A DNA stretch of 64,000 bases from Hyphomicrobium sp. (GTDB lineage Bacteria; Pseudomonadota; Alphaproteobacteria; Rhizobiales; Hyphomicrobiaceae), in contig JALHMJ010000001.1 in assembly GCA_022844105.1 (NCBI GenBank), positions 261,264 to 325,263 on the forward strand. Direction: 5' to 3'. Both the position numbers and the translations under genes were made by a program. The notes beneath the pieces were generated by a model. That model ran no database searches and was not told the origin of the DNA. It was given only the letters and a program-made list of their open reading frames with translations. Positions 31,741 through 40,481 of this stretch are shown piece by piece. Numbering within the stretch: position 1 is the stretch's first letter; each line of letters opens with the position of its first letter.

Positions 31741-31956
31741 TGCATGGGCCCTAGATCTTGACAAAGAAGGTCAGCGTGGCAATGGGGCGATGAGAAGGCA
31801 CTCCGACGTCCCCCTATGCTATTGGCCGAGTTTTTCTGTTGAAATCGGACATACGACAGTAGCGTGGGGGTGGGTTGCGATCCGCGGCGGCCTGCCGCAG
31901 TATCTATGGGCGGCTGAGATGACAAAGCCGCGGGGTAGGGGACGACACTCACCGTG

Positions 31957-32793
31957 ATGACTGTCACTCGCCAAGTTTCACTTGCGCCAGCGCCGGCCGA
32001 GACTCTTCGTGCCCTTTTTCTAGCGATGTCGCGAATGCGCCGCCTGGAAGAGAAGGCGGGCATGATGTACGCGCTAGGAACCCTTGGCGCGCCATTGCCA
32101 CTCGGGATCGGCCAGGAAGGCGCGATTGCCGCGCTCGCGGCCGCTACGACGCCGGACGATTGCGTGGTCGCGCTCGATGCGGGAGCGGGCTTGGCCCTGG
32201 CTTTGGGTGCGACCCCTGGCGAGATATTTCAGCGCTTACGGTCTTGCGAAGATGACAATGTCGATCGCTCGGCCGTCCTGCGGCTTCCGGGCGAGCCGCC
32301 ACGGCGTCTGGACGTTGCGACGGCCGTGATGACCGCTGCGGCCAGCGGAGCGGGCGTCGTACTGGCGGGGCAGCATGCCGCGCCGCTGATGGCCGCCGCG
32401 GCCGAACTTGCCAATGTCATTCTGGCGGTCGTTATTGCGCCAGCCGATCGCCGGCCGCCGGTGTGGCCTCAATCTCAAGATTTTTTACTGCGCGAATGCG
32501 ACGGCGCCGATGTTGTTGGTGTCAACGTTGCCCTTGTTGCTGCGCGGGAGGGTCATGGCCTCGGCGCCCACCGGATCGGGCTAGCCGTGTTGACGCCGCC
32601 GTACGTGGGGCACGCGCGGACAGAAGGTCAGCGAGCAACCGTGCGGCAGGATCGTCCCGATCCACTTGCGCGATGCCGGCGCTACCTGATCGACGCCGGG
32701 GTAACGGAGGCTGAAATCTTGGCCATCGAGGCATCGGCGCGGGACGAGATGGCGATAGCTGCCCGTGCTGTCGCGCTCGCATGTGCGGAATGA
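31957..32793 (+). CDS. degenerate pyruvate dehydrogenase E1-alpha-like protein (predicted pseudoenzyme)
   Basis: LRALFLAMSRMRRLEEKAGMMYALGTLGAPLPLGIGQEGAIAAL and PYVGHARTEGQ...DPLARCRRYLIDAGVTEAEILAIEASARDEM align with PdhA; GDG...NN ThDP motif absent. Confidence 0.75.
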   Translation: MTVTRQVSLAPAPAETLRALFLAMSRMRRLEEKAGMMYALGTLGAPLPLGIGQEGAIAALAAATTPDDCVVALDAGAGLALALGATPGEIFQRLRSCEDDNVDRSAVLRLPGEPPRRLDVATAVMTAAASGAGVVLAGQHAAPLMAAAAELANVILAVVIAPADRRPPVWPQSQDFLLRECDGADVVGVNVALVAAREGHGLGAHRIGLAVLTPPYVGHARTEGQRATVRQDRPDPLARCRRYLIDAGVTEAEILAIEASARDEMAIAARAVALACAE

Positions 32794-33074
32794 GCGCTGG
32801 TCAGGCGCCAAAGGCGAATCGCCGGGGCCGGCTCGTCGCCCGCCCGTCGGGTGGGCCGTACTTTCGACAGAAATGGTCTTACACCCCGCTGATCGTCATC
32901 GGCCATCGGGGGCAGGTCGGCCTCAACTGGAGGCATCCGGGAGCACCGGTCGCCTTCGCCCTATACGTCTTGGCCCTGCCACTCATCGTTTTGGCAAATC
33001 TGGGCGACCGAGCACATCGAACCTGGATTTCGCGGAACGAGCGGGCCGCATTCAAACGGCGTGGGCTTTTGTGA
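32781..33074 (+). CDS. small hypothetical membrane protein
   Basis: Overlaps the end of the PdhA-like ORF; one TM (VAFALYVLALPLIVLANL). Confidence 0.5.
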   Translation: MCGMSAGQAPKANRRGRLVARPSGGPYFRQKWSYTPLIVIGHRGQVGLNWRHPGAPVAFALYVLALPLIVLANLGDRAHRTWISRNERAAFKRRGLL

Positions 33075-33234
33075 TGTCGAACCGTGGCGGAATGGCCGCG
33101 CATCCACAGATTCGGCGCCATTGATCGCGTTCTTCAACCGCTCAAACGGTTGCCTCGGCTATCTCTCGTGTCATCGACGGTCCTAGAAATCAGTCGTGAA
33201 GAATCGCGACTCAGCGCGACCGAGGGAAATCGCT

Positions 33235-33687
33235 ATGACCAACAATTGCTTGAAATTTGCGCTTGCGGCCCTGGGGGCCTTAACCGTCTCCGGATGCGCT
33301 GATGGTACGAACGGCTTGCTGTCCACGGCCACGATCGGTTCGGGACCGACCACCACAGCTGCGAAATTCGATCCGGCGTGCGTTGCGCTGTCGTCGCGCA
33401 TCGATGCGTTGCGCAAGGATGGTGTCGTCGATCGGGTCGAGAAAGCCGCAGCCGGAACCGGTAAGTCTGTGACCGTCAAGCGTGAATCCCTGGTCAAGAT
33501 CACGGAACTCGATAAAGCCAACGCTGAGTTCCAACGCAAGTGTTCCGTGCCACTGCCGGCCTCCGCGGCTGCACCAGTTGCTCCCGCAGCGGCCAAGCCG
33601 GCGGTGAGCAGTGCTTCTCCGGCAGCGACGGCCACGAAGTCGGCTTCTGTTGCGGCGGCGCCTGCAACGACAGCGAAAGCTCCGTAA
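33235..33687 (+). CDS. hypothetical lipoprotein (paralog 1)
   Basis: Lipobox ALTVSGCADG; CVALSSRIDALRKDGVVDRVEKAAAG...KCSV core; Ala/Pro-rich C-terminus. Confidence 0.7.
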   Translation: MTNNCLKFALAALGALTVSGCADGTNGLLSTATIGSGPTTTAAKFDPACVALSSRIDALRKDGVVDRVEKAAAGTGKSVTVKRESLVKITELDKANAEFQRKCSVPLPASAAAPVAPAAAKPAVSSASPAATATKSASVAAAPATTAKAP

Positions 33688-33909
33688 ACGGGGCTCTGCC
33701 TTCATTCGCTCACGATGACTTGTTTCACTCTTGATGAGCTTGGGTGTGACTGCAGCAATGAGGTCACTATGCGTTCTTGCTATGGGACCTGGGGGTTGCG
33801 GTGCGGGGACGCGTGTGTGAGACACGCATAAGATGGTCGCGCGGGGCGGCAGACGAGGACGGTCGTGGTAACGCTGAAGGTCGGACCACGGCGAGAGGGG
33901 CTGAGGGCG

Positions 33910-34221
33910 ATGGTGTCGTACGAAGTGGTGAGCGCAGGCCGACGCGCGCGCGCAATCGTGGCTGCATGTCTGACCATCTCGGTTGCGGCTTGTGCGGGCG
34001 GCGGTGGTGGCTATGGCGACCCCGGTGCGCGGTCCCTGCCTCCCGGCGAGACATGCCAGTCTTTGCGCGGCCAGCTCGATCGACTTCTTGCCAAGGGCGT
34101 GCAGCCGAAAGTCGAGGCGCTGAGCGCGGGGCGGGCGCTTTCGGCGCGCGATAAGGCCGATGCAGAGTCCTACAATCGCATTCTCAATCAATACCTTGGC
34201 GCACGCTGTCACGTCGCTTAA
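33910..34221 (+). CDS. hypothetical lipoprotein (paralog 2)
   Basis: Lipobox-like SVAACAGG; CQSLRGQLDRLLAKGVQPKVEALSAG...RCHV core resembles the preceding ORF. Confidence 0.65.
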   Translation: MVSYEVVSAGRRARAIVAACLTISVAACAGGGGGYGDPGARSLPPGETCQSLRGQLDRLLAKGVQPKVEALSAGRALSARDKADAESYNRILNQYLGARCHVA

Positions 34222-34243
34222 TCCAGCCCCATAGGTTGTCCGA

Positions 34244-34519
34244 ATGGAACAGGCCATTACCGCGTTGCAGAATCCGTGGGTGGTGATGCTCATCAACGGC
34301 CTTATCGCGGGGTGGCTGGCGGGTCTCCTGCTCGGGGGCGGTGGTTTGATCCGCAACTTGTTGGTCGGTATCATCGGCGCCATTCTTGCCGGCGTATTGA
34401 TCAAGGCTGGTCTGTTGATCTTGCCGTTCACCACCGGATTTGCGCTCGGGGATCAGATCGTCGTTTCGACCGTTGGCGCAATCATCGTTGTTATCATTGC
34501 GCGCATCATCGCTCGTTGA
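34244..34519 (+). CDS. GlsB/YeaQ/YmgE-type (transglycosylase-associated) small membrane protein
   Basis: NGLIAGWLAGLLLGGGGLIRNLLVGIIGAILAGVLIK... Confidence 0.8.
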   Translation: MEQAITALQNPWVVMLINGLIAGWLAGLLLGGGGLIRNLLVGIIGAILAGVLIKAGLLILPFTTGFALGDQIVVSTVGAIIVVIIARIIAR

Positions 34520-34551
34520 GGGTGCATGCGCGCTCAAACAGGTTGCTTTTG

Positions 34552-35034
34552 GTGCCGCGCTTCAATTCTCTCCGCTCCGTTCCGTTCTCGGCCGATGAGA
34601 TGTTTGCACTCGTGGCGGACGTGGACAAATATCCTCTGTTCGTGCCGTTGTGCGAGAGCCTGATCGTGCATAGCCGTGAGACGGCGCCCGATGGTACCGG
34701 CTCGATCACGGCCACGATGGGGATTGGCTACAAGGCGATCAGGGAAGAATTTACGACCCACGTCGCGCTCGATCCGGCCGCGCGGGCGATTGTCGTCCGG
34801 CATAAAAATGGTCCCTTTCGCCGACTTGAGAATGTCTGGGGCTTCACCCCGCAGGGCGAGCAAAGTTGCGATGTGCATTTTGCGATCGACTATGAATTCA
34901 GCTCGCCCCTGCTGGCGGTGATCATGGGGGCTGTTTTCGACAAAGCCTTCCGGCGGTTTGCCGAGGCTTTTGAAGAGCGCGCCACGGTGGTCTATGGACG
35001 CCGCGCCATCGCTGCACCCCAAGCACTGATCTGA
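34552..35034 (+). CDS. RatA/COQ10 family START-like protein
   Basis: FNSLRSVPFSADEMFALVADVDKYPLFVPLCESLIVHSRE...; GTG start likely. Confidence 0.92.
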   Translation: MPRFNSLRSVPFSADEMFALVADVDKYPLFVPLCESLIVHSRETAPDGTGSITATMGIGYKAIREEFTTHVALDPAARAIVVRHKNGPFRRLENVWGFTPQGEQSCDVHFAIDYEFSSPLLAVIMGAVFDKAFRRFAEAFEERATVVYGRRAIAAPQALI

Positions 35035-35123
35035 CACGTCGCGCACAAGGACGATCTGGCCACGCGAAACCCAACGACAGTGCTCGACGTAATAAGCAGA
35101 GACGTTCAACCGGTCGGGGTCAC

Positions 35124-35870
35124 ATGCAGGTTCGCAATAGCTTTCGTTTTTTATTTGTCGCGTCGGTATTTCTTATGTCCGTGTCTTCTGCGCGGGCGAA
35201 CACCGAGGTCACGCTGCGCGCATCCGACGGCGGTGCCGTTTCGGGAATGCGCTGGACTCCGGCGGGTGAAGCGAAGGCCGGCGTACTCCTGTTCCATCAG
35301 GCCGGTTCCAACTACGGCGAGTATGCTCCGATAGGTCCGCGACTTGCCGGTCTTGGCTATGATGTGACGGCGATCGATCAACGGGCGGGGGGAAACGCTT
35401 ACGGACGGGCCAACGCGACGGTTGCCGCGCGCGGCAAAATTTCAGGTTTTCTTGCCGCGCTGCCGGATCTCGAAGCGGCCTTGGCGGATGCACGTCAACG
35501 CCTGCCGGGCAAACCTATCGTCGTGATCGGATCGAGCTACTCGGCCGCGCTGGTTTTTCTGCTGGCTGCGGGTCATCCTACAGATGTGGCGGCCGTGGTT
35601 GCGTTTTCGCCTGGCGAGTATCTGTCGGGTGCATCGGTTGATGCGGCAGCCAAACGTGTGACAGTGCCGGTCTTCGTCACATCGGCGGCAGATAGCTTCG
35701 AGATCAGCGCTGCGGCAGATATCCTGGCGGTAAGCCCGTCCAAGCTAAAGGAACAGTTCGTTCCAAAGGCCGGACCACACGGCGCGTCGTTACTTCGTGC
35801 CGACAGCAATCCCGAGGGGTCGACCGCAGCCTGGGCAGCGCTAGAAGCCTTTCTCGCTCGCGTCGACTGA
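35124..35870 (+). CDS. alpha/beta hydrolase family protein, exported
   Basis: Signal peptide; GVLLFHQAGSNYGEY, IVVIGSSYSAALVF (GxSxS-type nucleophile elbow). Confidence 0.85.
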   Translation: MQVRNSFRFLFVASVFLMSVSSARANTEVTLRASDGGAVSGMRWTPAGEAKAGVLLFHQAGSNYGEYAPIGPRLAGLGYDVTAIDQRAGGNAYGRANATVAARGKISGFLAALPDLEAALADARQRLPGKPIVVIGSSYSAALVFLLAAGHPTDVAAVVAFSPGEYLSGASVDAAAKRVTVPVFVTSAADSFEISAAADILAVSPSKLKEQFVPKAGPHGASLLRADSNPEGSTAAWAALEAFLARVD

Positions 35871-36028
35871 GAGTTTGCGGCAGTGCGAATTGCTGGCTGC
35901 GACAACCTTATGACGGGCCTTGACGATTTCGCACTTTACAGGGGGGAGCGGAGGCCTTATTTCCGCGTCACGCACGGCGGGATAACTCGCACGGCGCTTC
36001 TGGTTTTATCCTGCTGGAGGTCCCGACC

Positions 36029-37210
36029 GTGATGGAACGCTTTCCGTCTGCCGCCGCCCTTGTCGCTGCCAAGCAGCCTGAACGTCCGGTTCTGGCGTCT
36101 CGGCCGCATGCCGCAGCGCGGGCCGCCCGTTGGTTTTTGCAGAATTTTCCCGGCGACGTTGCCTACGCTTACAAGGCCAATTCGTCCGTCTTCATGATCG
36201 GTGCGCTCTATGGCGCCGGTATTCGGCACTTTGACGTTGCCTCAACGCCGGAGTTGGAAGACGCCGCAACCATTCCGAATGCGCACTTGCACTTCATGCA
36301 TCCGGTGAAGTCGCGTCGTTCGATCGCGAAGGCTTATCATTCGCATGGGATCCGCTCATTTTCGCTCGATAGTGAAGATGAGCTGCAAAAGATCGTCACT
36401 GAAACGGGTGCGGCAAGCGATCTGGTTCTGTTCGTGCGCATCGTCGTGCCGCCGATCAACTCGGCCGTGCCGCTTGAGCGGAAGTTCGGCATTTCGGGGG
36501 AAGCGGCGGCTCGGCTCCTGATCAAGGCGCGGCAAGCCGCTGACGAGCTTGGCATCACGTTCCACGTCGGTTCGCAAACCATGACGCCTGATGCGTACTC
36601 GCACGCGCTTGGTGAGGTCGGCAAGCTGATCGGGCATGCGGGTGTCGTCGTCGATCGTCTTGATGTCGGCGGCGGTTTTCCGGCGCTCTATCCGGGTATG
36701 ACACCGGCACCGCTTTCGAGCTTCATGGCAGCCATCCGCGAGGGTGTGGAGAAGCTGCCGGTCCGCGAAGACGTGCGACTGATGTGCGAACCTGGGCGGG
36801 CGCTCGTGGCGGAAGCCGAAAGCGTGATCGTGCGCGTTGAGGCGCGGCGGGGCACCGATCTTTTCATCAACGACGGCGGCTACGGCGTGCTGTTTGATGC
36901 CGCTCATTTGAACTGGGTATTCCCCGCTCAGTTGGTCTCGCGCGTTCCGGCAAAGGGTGAAGGCACGGAAGCCTTCGCGCTGTGGGGGCCAACGTGCGAT
37001 TCGATTGACTTCATGAAAGGGCCGTTCGTGTTGCCCGCGAACATCAAAGAGGGCGACTACATCGAGATCGGCAATGTTGGTGCCTACGGACGAGCCATTG
37101 CCGGCGACTTCAACGGGTACGGCCGGTACGATGAAGTCATTCTCGATGATGAGCCGATGATGTCACTTTACGGCGCGGACGAAATCAACCGCGCGGCGGG
37201 CCAACGTTAA
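36029..37210 (+). CDS. type III (alanine racemase fold) PLP-dependent decarboxylase, ornithine/lysine decarboxylase-like
   Basis: VAYAYKANSSVFMIGALYGAGIRHFDVASTPEL, FHVGSQTMTP, CEPGRALVAEAES, WGPTCDSIDF. Confidence 0.93.
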   Translation: MMERFPSAAALVAAKQPERPVLASRPHAAARAARWFLQNFPGDVAYAYKANSSVFMIGALYGAGIRHFDVASTPELEDAATIPNAHLHFMHPVKSRRSIAKAYHSHGIRSFSLDSEDELQKIVTETGAASDLVLFVRIVVPPINSAVPLERKFGISGEAAARLLIKARQAADELGITFHVGSQTMTPDAYSHALGEVGKLIGHAGVVVDRLDVGGGFPALYPGMTPAPLSSFMAAIREGVEKLPVREDVRLMCEPGRALVAEAESVIVRVEARRGTDLFINDGGYGVLFDAAHLNWVFPAQLVSRVPAKGEGTEAFALWGPTCDSIDFMKGPFVLPANIKEGDYIEIGNVGAYGRAIAGDFNGYGRYDEVILDDEPMMSLYGADEINRAAGQR

Positions 37211-37318
37211 GGCTTGCTCGTCCCTCGCTTACCCACAGGCGAAAGACGCGCGCCCTCTCTCGGCGGCACCCGAATCACAGCACGACTCATGCTCATTCAG
37301 CAGTCTGAGGAGATGAGC

Positions 37319-37618
37319 ATGACAAGCGTTGTGGGCTTATGGAACCGACTTTGCGGTGACATGTCCCTACCCGAAGTCACGCCCGCTGCCGGACCGCCAT
37401 CTGGGCGATCCGCCGGGCAGATGATTGCCGGCTGCGAATATGAATTGCGCCAGCTGCGCCGCGACATCACGCCGACGGTATCGGTCACCGCCGCTGTGCG
37501 CTTGTCCGGCGAGCCGTTCGTTCTGGGTGCAAAGCTGCGTAACGCGGCTTATCGCGCTCGACTCGCGGCGGTGGTACAGGAAGAACGGCCCAACCCTGAT
37601 ACTTGCCCGTCCGCCTGA
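37319..37618 (+). CDS. small hypothetical protein
   Basis: MTSVVGLWNRLCGDMSLPEVTP...; intact ORF between lysA-like decarboxylase and modE-like gene. Confidence 0.45.
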   Translation: MTSVVGLWNRLCGDMSLPEVTPAAGPPSGRSAGQMIAGCEYELRQLRRDITPTVSVTAAVRLSGEPFVLGAKLRNAAYRARLAAVVQEERPNPDTCPSA

Positions 37619-37695
37619 CCCCCATTCCCCCAAATTCTCGACTTGGCTGTTGTCCGGTCGCGCCGCTAATCAGGACGGGGGAAAGGATAATTGTC

Positions 37696-38082
37696 ATGAC
37701 ACGGATCCGGCTGCGGGTTGATTTTGATCGCGACCGTTACATCGGTCACGGGCGCATTGAGTTGCTTGAACTCATCGGCCGTCACGGGTCGATTGCCCAG
37801 GCAGCGAAAGCCATGGGTATGTCGTACAAGCGTGCGTGGTATCTCATCGACGAATTCAACAGCCTGTTCAGTGAGCCGCTCATCGCACGTCAGCACGGCG
37901 GCAAGGGCGGGGGCTCAGCGGCGTTGACGCCGTTCGGGGCGCGGCTGGTGGAGGAGTACCGCGCAATGGAAACTAAAGCTCTCAGCGTGTTTGCCGAGCC
38001 GATCATGTTTCTGGAAAGCCATTTGGCAGCCAAGGCTGTTGCTCCGGCAAGATCGGCAAAGTCCCGTAAGCCAGCTGTCTGA
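37696..38082 (+). CDS. ModE-type winged-helix transcriptional regulator (HTH domain only)
   Basis: GRIELLELIGRHGSIAQAAKAMGMSYKRAWYLIDEFNSLFSEPLIARQHGGKGGGSAALTPFGARLVEEYR; no Mop/TOBE domain in 128 aa. Confidence 0.92.
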   Translation: MTRIRLRVDFDRDRYIGHGRIELLELIGRHGSIAQAAKAMGMSYKRAWYLIDEFNSLFSEPLIARQHGGKGGGSAALTPFGARLVEEYRAMETKALSVFAEPIMFLESHLAAKAVAPARSAKSRKPAV

Positions 38083-38757
38083 TCAGCGCGCGAGGATCTG
38101 CGCCGGGGGGCCCGCTGCTGTGATGCGGCCACGCTCGATGCGAAGTGCACTGTCGCCAAGCCGGACGGCTTCGTCGCGCCCGTGCGTGACATAGAGCACG
38201 GGCACATGGAATTCGTCGCGGATGCGGGCGATGAGCGGCAGGATGGCGTGCCGCTTGTCTTCATCAAGTCCCGACAAGGGTTCGTCCATCAGCAGCAGGC
38301 GGGGCGAGGACAGGAGCGCCCTGGCGAGGGCGACGCGGCTTTTTTCTCCACCCGACAAGCGGGCCGGCCGGCGGGAGAGCAGTTGCGAAATACCGAGAAC
38401 CTCGATGACATGATCGCTCTCGATGACGGTGTCAGCCCGGCCCCGGAACCAGCTGCCGAAGGCAAGATTTTGCGCGACCGTCAGATGCGGGAATAGCTGC
38501 GCATCCTGGAACACGAGACCGATGCGGCGCTTGTAGGGCTTAACGAACACGCGGGCGCTTGTATCGGTCAGCACGTCGCTGCCGATAACGATGCGGCCGC
38601 GATCAGGCTTTTCCAGCCCGGCGATCAGATGCAGCATCGTCGTCTTGCCGGCACCAGAGGGCCCGAACAGAACTGTGATGCCAGTGCCTGCCGAAAAGGT
38701 GGCGTCGAGCGCGAAGCTGCCCAGCCGCAAAGTGCAATCGAATTCGAGTACGCTCAT
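38083..38757 (-). CDS. modC: molybdate ABC transporter ATP-binding protein (short form)
   Basis: FGPSGAGKTTMLHLIAGL, LSGGEKSRVALARALLSSPRLLLMDEPLSGLD; 224 aa, lacking C-terminal TOBE/Mop. Confidence 0.92.
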   Translation of the reverse strand: MSVLEFDCTLRLGSFALDATFSAGTGITVLFGPSGAGKTTMLHLIAGLEKPDRGRIVIGSDVLTDTSARVFVKPYKRRIGLVFQDAQLFPHLTVAQNLAFGSWFRGRADTVIESDHVIEVLGISQLLSRRPARLSGGEKSRVALARALLSSPRLLLMDEPLSGLDEDKRHAILPLIARIRDEFHVPVLYVTHGRDEAVRLGDSALRIERGRITAAGPPAQILAR

Positions 38758-39473
38758 TCGAAGACCGAGGTGCGCTTGAGGACCTTCTGGCTCAAGACTT
38801 CGGACGCAATGAGCGCCAGCAGCGCGATGGTGACGGAGACGGCAGCAAGGCGCAGTGCGCTTGCCTCGCCGCCGGGCACTTGTGTGTAGGTGTAGATTGC
38901 GGAGGGGATCGTCTGGGTTTCGCCAGGTATGTTGGAGACGAACGTGATCGTGGCGCCGAATTCGCCGAGCGCTTTGGCAAAACAGAGAATGACGCCGACG
39001 AGGATGCCGGGCGCCGCGAGCGGCAACGTGACGGTGAAGAATGTCGCCATCGGTCCCGCACCGAGTGTGCCGGCGGCTCGTTCCAGACGGCGGTCAATTG
39101 TTTCGAAGGAAAGGCGGATGGCGCGGAGCATGAGCGGAAAGCTCATCACTGCAGCGGCCAGCGCCGCGCCGGTCCAGCGGAACGAGAACGTCAATCCCAG
39201 CGTGTCATAGAGGAATGCCCCGGCCGGCCCCTGCCGCCCAAACGCCAGCAGCAGAAAGTAGCCGGTGACGACCGGCGGCAGAACGAGCGGAAGATGCAGC
39301 AAGCCGTTCAGCAGTGTCTTGCCAGGAAATGACCATCGCGCAAGTGCATACCCCGCCAGAATCGCGACAGGAAGCGAGGCCAGCGTTGCTGTGATGGCGA
39401 CCCGTACGCTCAGGCCGATGGCTGTCCATTCTTCAGGCGTGAACTCGGGCAAGAATGGCATGAACTCTGGCAT
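38754..39473 (-). CDS. modB: molybdate ABC transporter permease
   Basis: FTPEEWTAIGLSVRVAITATLASLPVAILAGYALARWSFPGKTLLNGLLHLPLVLPPVVTGYFLLL; KALGEFGATITFVSNIPGETQTIPSAIYTY. Confidence 0.96.
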   Translation of the reverse strand: MPEFMPFLPEFTPEEWTAIGLSVRVAITATLASLPVAILAGYALARWSFPGKTLLNGLLHLPLVLPPVVTGYFLLLAFGRQGPAGAFLYDTLGLTFSFRWTGAALAAAVMSFPLMLRAIRLSFETIDRRLERAAGTLGAGPMATFFTVTLPLAAPGILVGVILCFAKALGEFGATITFVSNIPGETQTIPSAIYTYTQVPGGEASALRLAAVSVTIALLALIASEVLSQKVLKRTSVFE

Positions 39474-39488
39474 TCGTTTTCTCTTCGA

Positions 39489-40307
39489 TCACTGCGCTGG
39501 GCCAAAGCCATGTGCTGCAAACAGCGCTGCGCCTTCGCTTGACTTAAGAAAGCTGATGAAGGCTGCCGCCGCGTCGGGCGAAGCCGCAGCCTTCGTCACG
39601 GCGGCAGGATAAATGATCGCTGGATGGGAGTTGGCGGGGAACGTCGCCACGATGCGCACGGTTGGATCGGCGTTGGCATCGGAAGCATAGACAATTCCAA
39701 GCGGCGCTTCTGCGCGCGAGACGAGCGCCAAGGCCGCGCGGACATTTTCCGCCGGAGCCAATTTGTTTTCGACGCCGGCCCAGGCACCCATGCTTTGCAA
39801 GGCGGCCTTGGCATATTTGCCGGCCGGGACGGCTTTGACATCAGCGACAGCAAGGCGTCCGTCGCCGAGGATGCTGGCCAAATCAACGCCGGGCGTCAGG
39901 GTCACCGTCGCCTGGCTCGACCGCGGCGCGATGAGCACCAACGTATTGGTTGCAACAACGGTGCGCGTTTCGGCGCGCACCAGATCCTTGCCGACAAGAT
40001 AGTCCATCCAATCGGCATCGGCGCTGATGAAGACGTCGGCAGGAGCGCCCTGTTCGATCTGTTTGGCCAGGGCGGATGACGACGCGAGCGCCACGATCGG
40101 CTTGGGCTTCCCAGCGTCCTGCATCGCTTTGCCTGCCGCGTCGAGCACATTCTTCAGGCTAGAAGCGGCGAAGATGGTGGCGCCCGACTGAGCCGCGCGG
40201 GGCGTTGGAGCTTCGGCGTGCCCCGTATCACACCAGCCCACTGCAAAGGCCAGGGTCACTGCAACGGCGACTGCCGATCGTAACATCGACACTTTCAAAA
40301 GATGCAT
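39489..40307 (-). CDS. modA: molybdate ABC transporter substrate-binding protein
   Basis: TIFAASSLKNVLDAAGKAMQ...SSALAKQIEQGAPADVFISADADWMDYL. Confidence 0.95.
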   Translation of the reverse strand: MHLLKVSMLRSAVAVAVTLAFAVGWCDTGHAEAPTPRAAQSGATIFAASSLKNVLDAAGKAMQDAGKPKPIVALASSSALAKQIEQGAPADVFISADADWMDYLVGKDLVRAETRTVVATNTLVLIAPRSSQATVTLTPGVDLASILGDGRLAVADVKAVPAGKYAKAALQSMGAWAGVENKLAPAENVRAALALVSRAEAPLGIVYASDANADPTVRIVATFPANSHPAIIYPAAVTKAAASPDAAAAFISFLKSSEGAALFAAHGFGPAQ

Positions 40308-40320
40308 CGTTCGTCTCTCC

Positions 40321-40353
40321 AACGCGGATATAGCCGACCGGATATATCGCGTT
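40321..40353 (-). promoter_or_regulatory. candidate ModE-binding site (Mo-box-like) upstream of modA
   Basis: AACGCGGATATA-N10-TATATCGCGTT inverted repeat (one extra G in left arm), 14-46 nt upstream of modA ATG. Confidence 0.7.
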
Positions 40354-40481
40354 AGGACGCAAAATACCACCTGTGCATTGTTGTTTTTCGAAGTAACCAA
40401 TTACAAGTCGAGCGCGCTGTACGGTTTAAAGTCCGATCGTCAGCAAATGGCGATGGCAAAGACCGGCAAAGGACCGTTGGC

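Noticed and set aside
33280-34434. 384-aa minus-strand ORF across the lipoprotein pair
   Set aside because: Arg-rich shadow ORF; the plus strand has signal peptides, lipoboxes and paralogous cores.
34552-35034. RatA-family gene as a toxin-antitoxin system
   Set aside because: The 'RatA toxin' name is inherited; this is a COQ10/START-type protein in a housekeeping context with no antitoxin partner.
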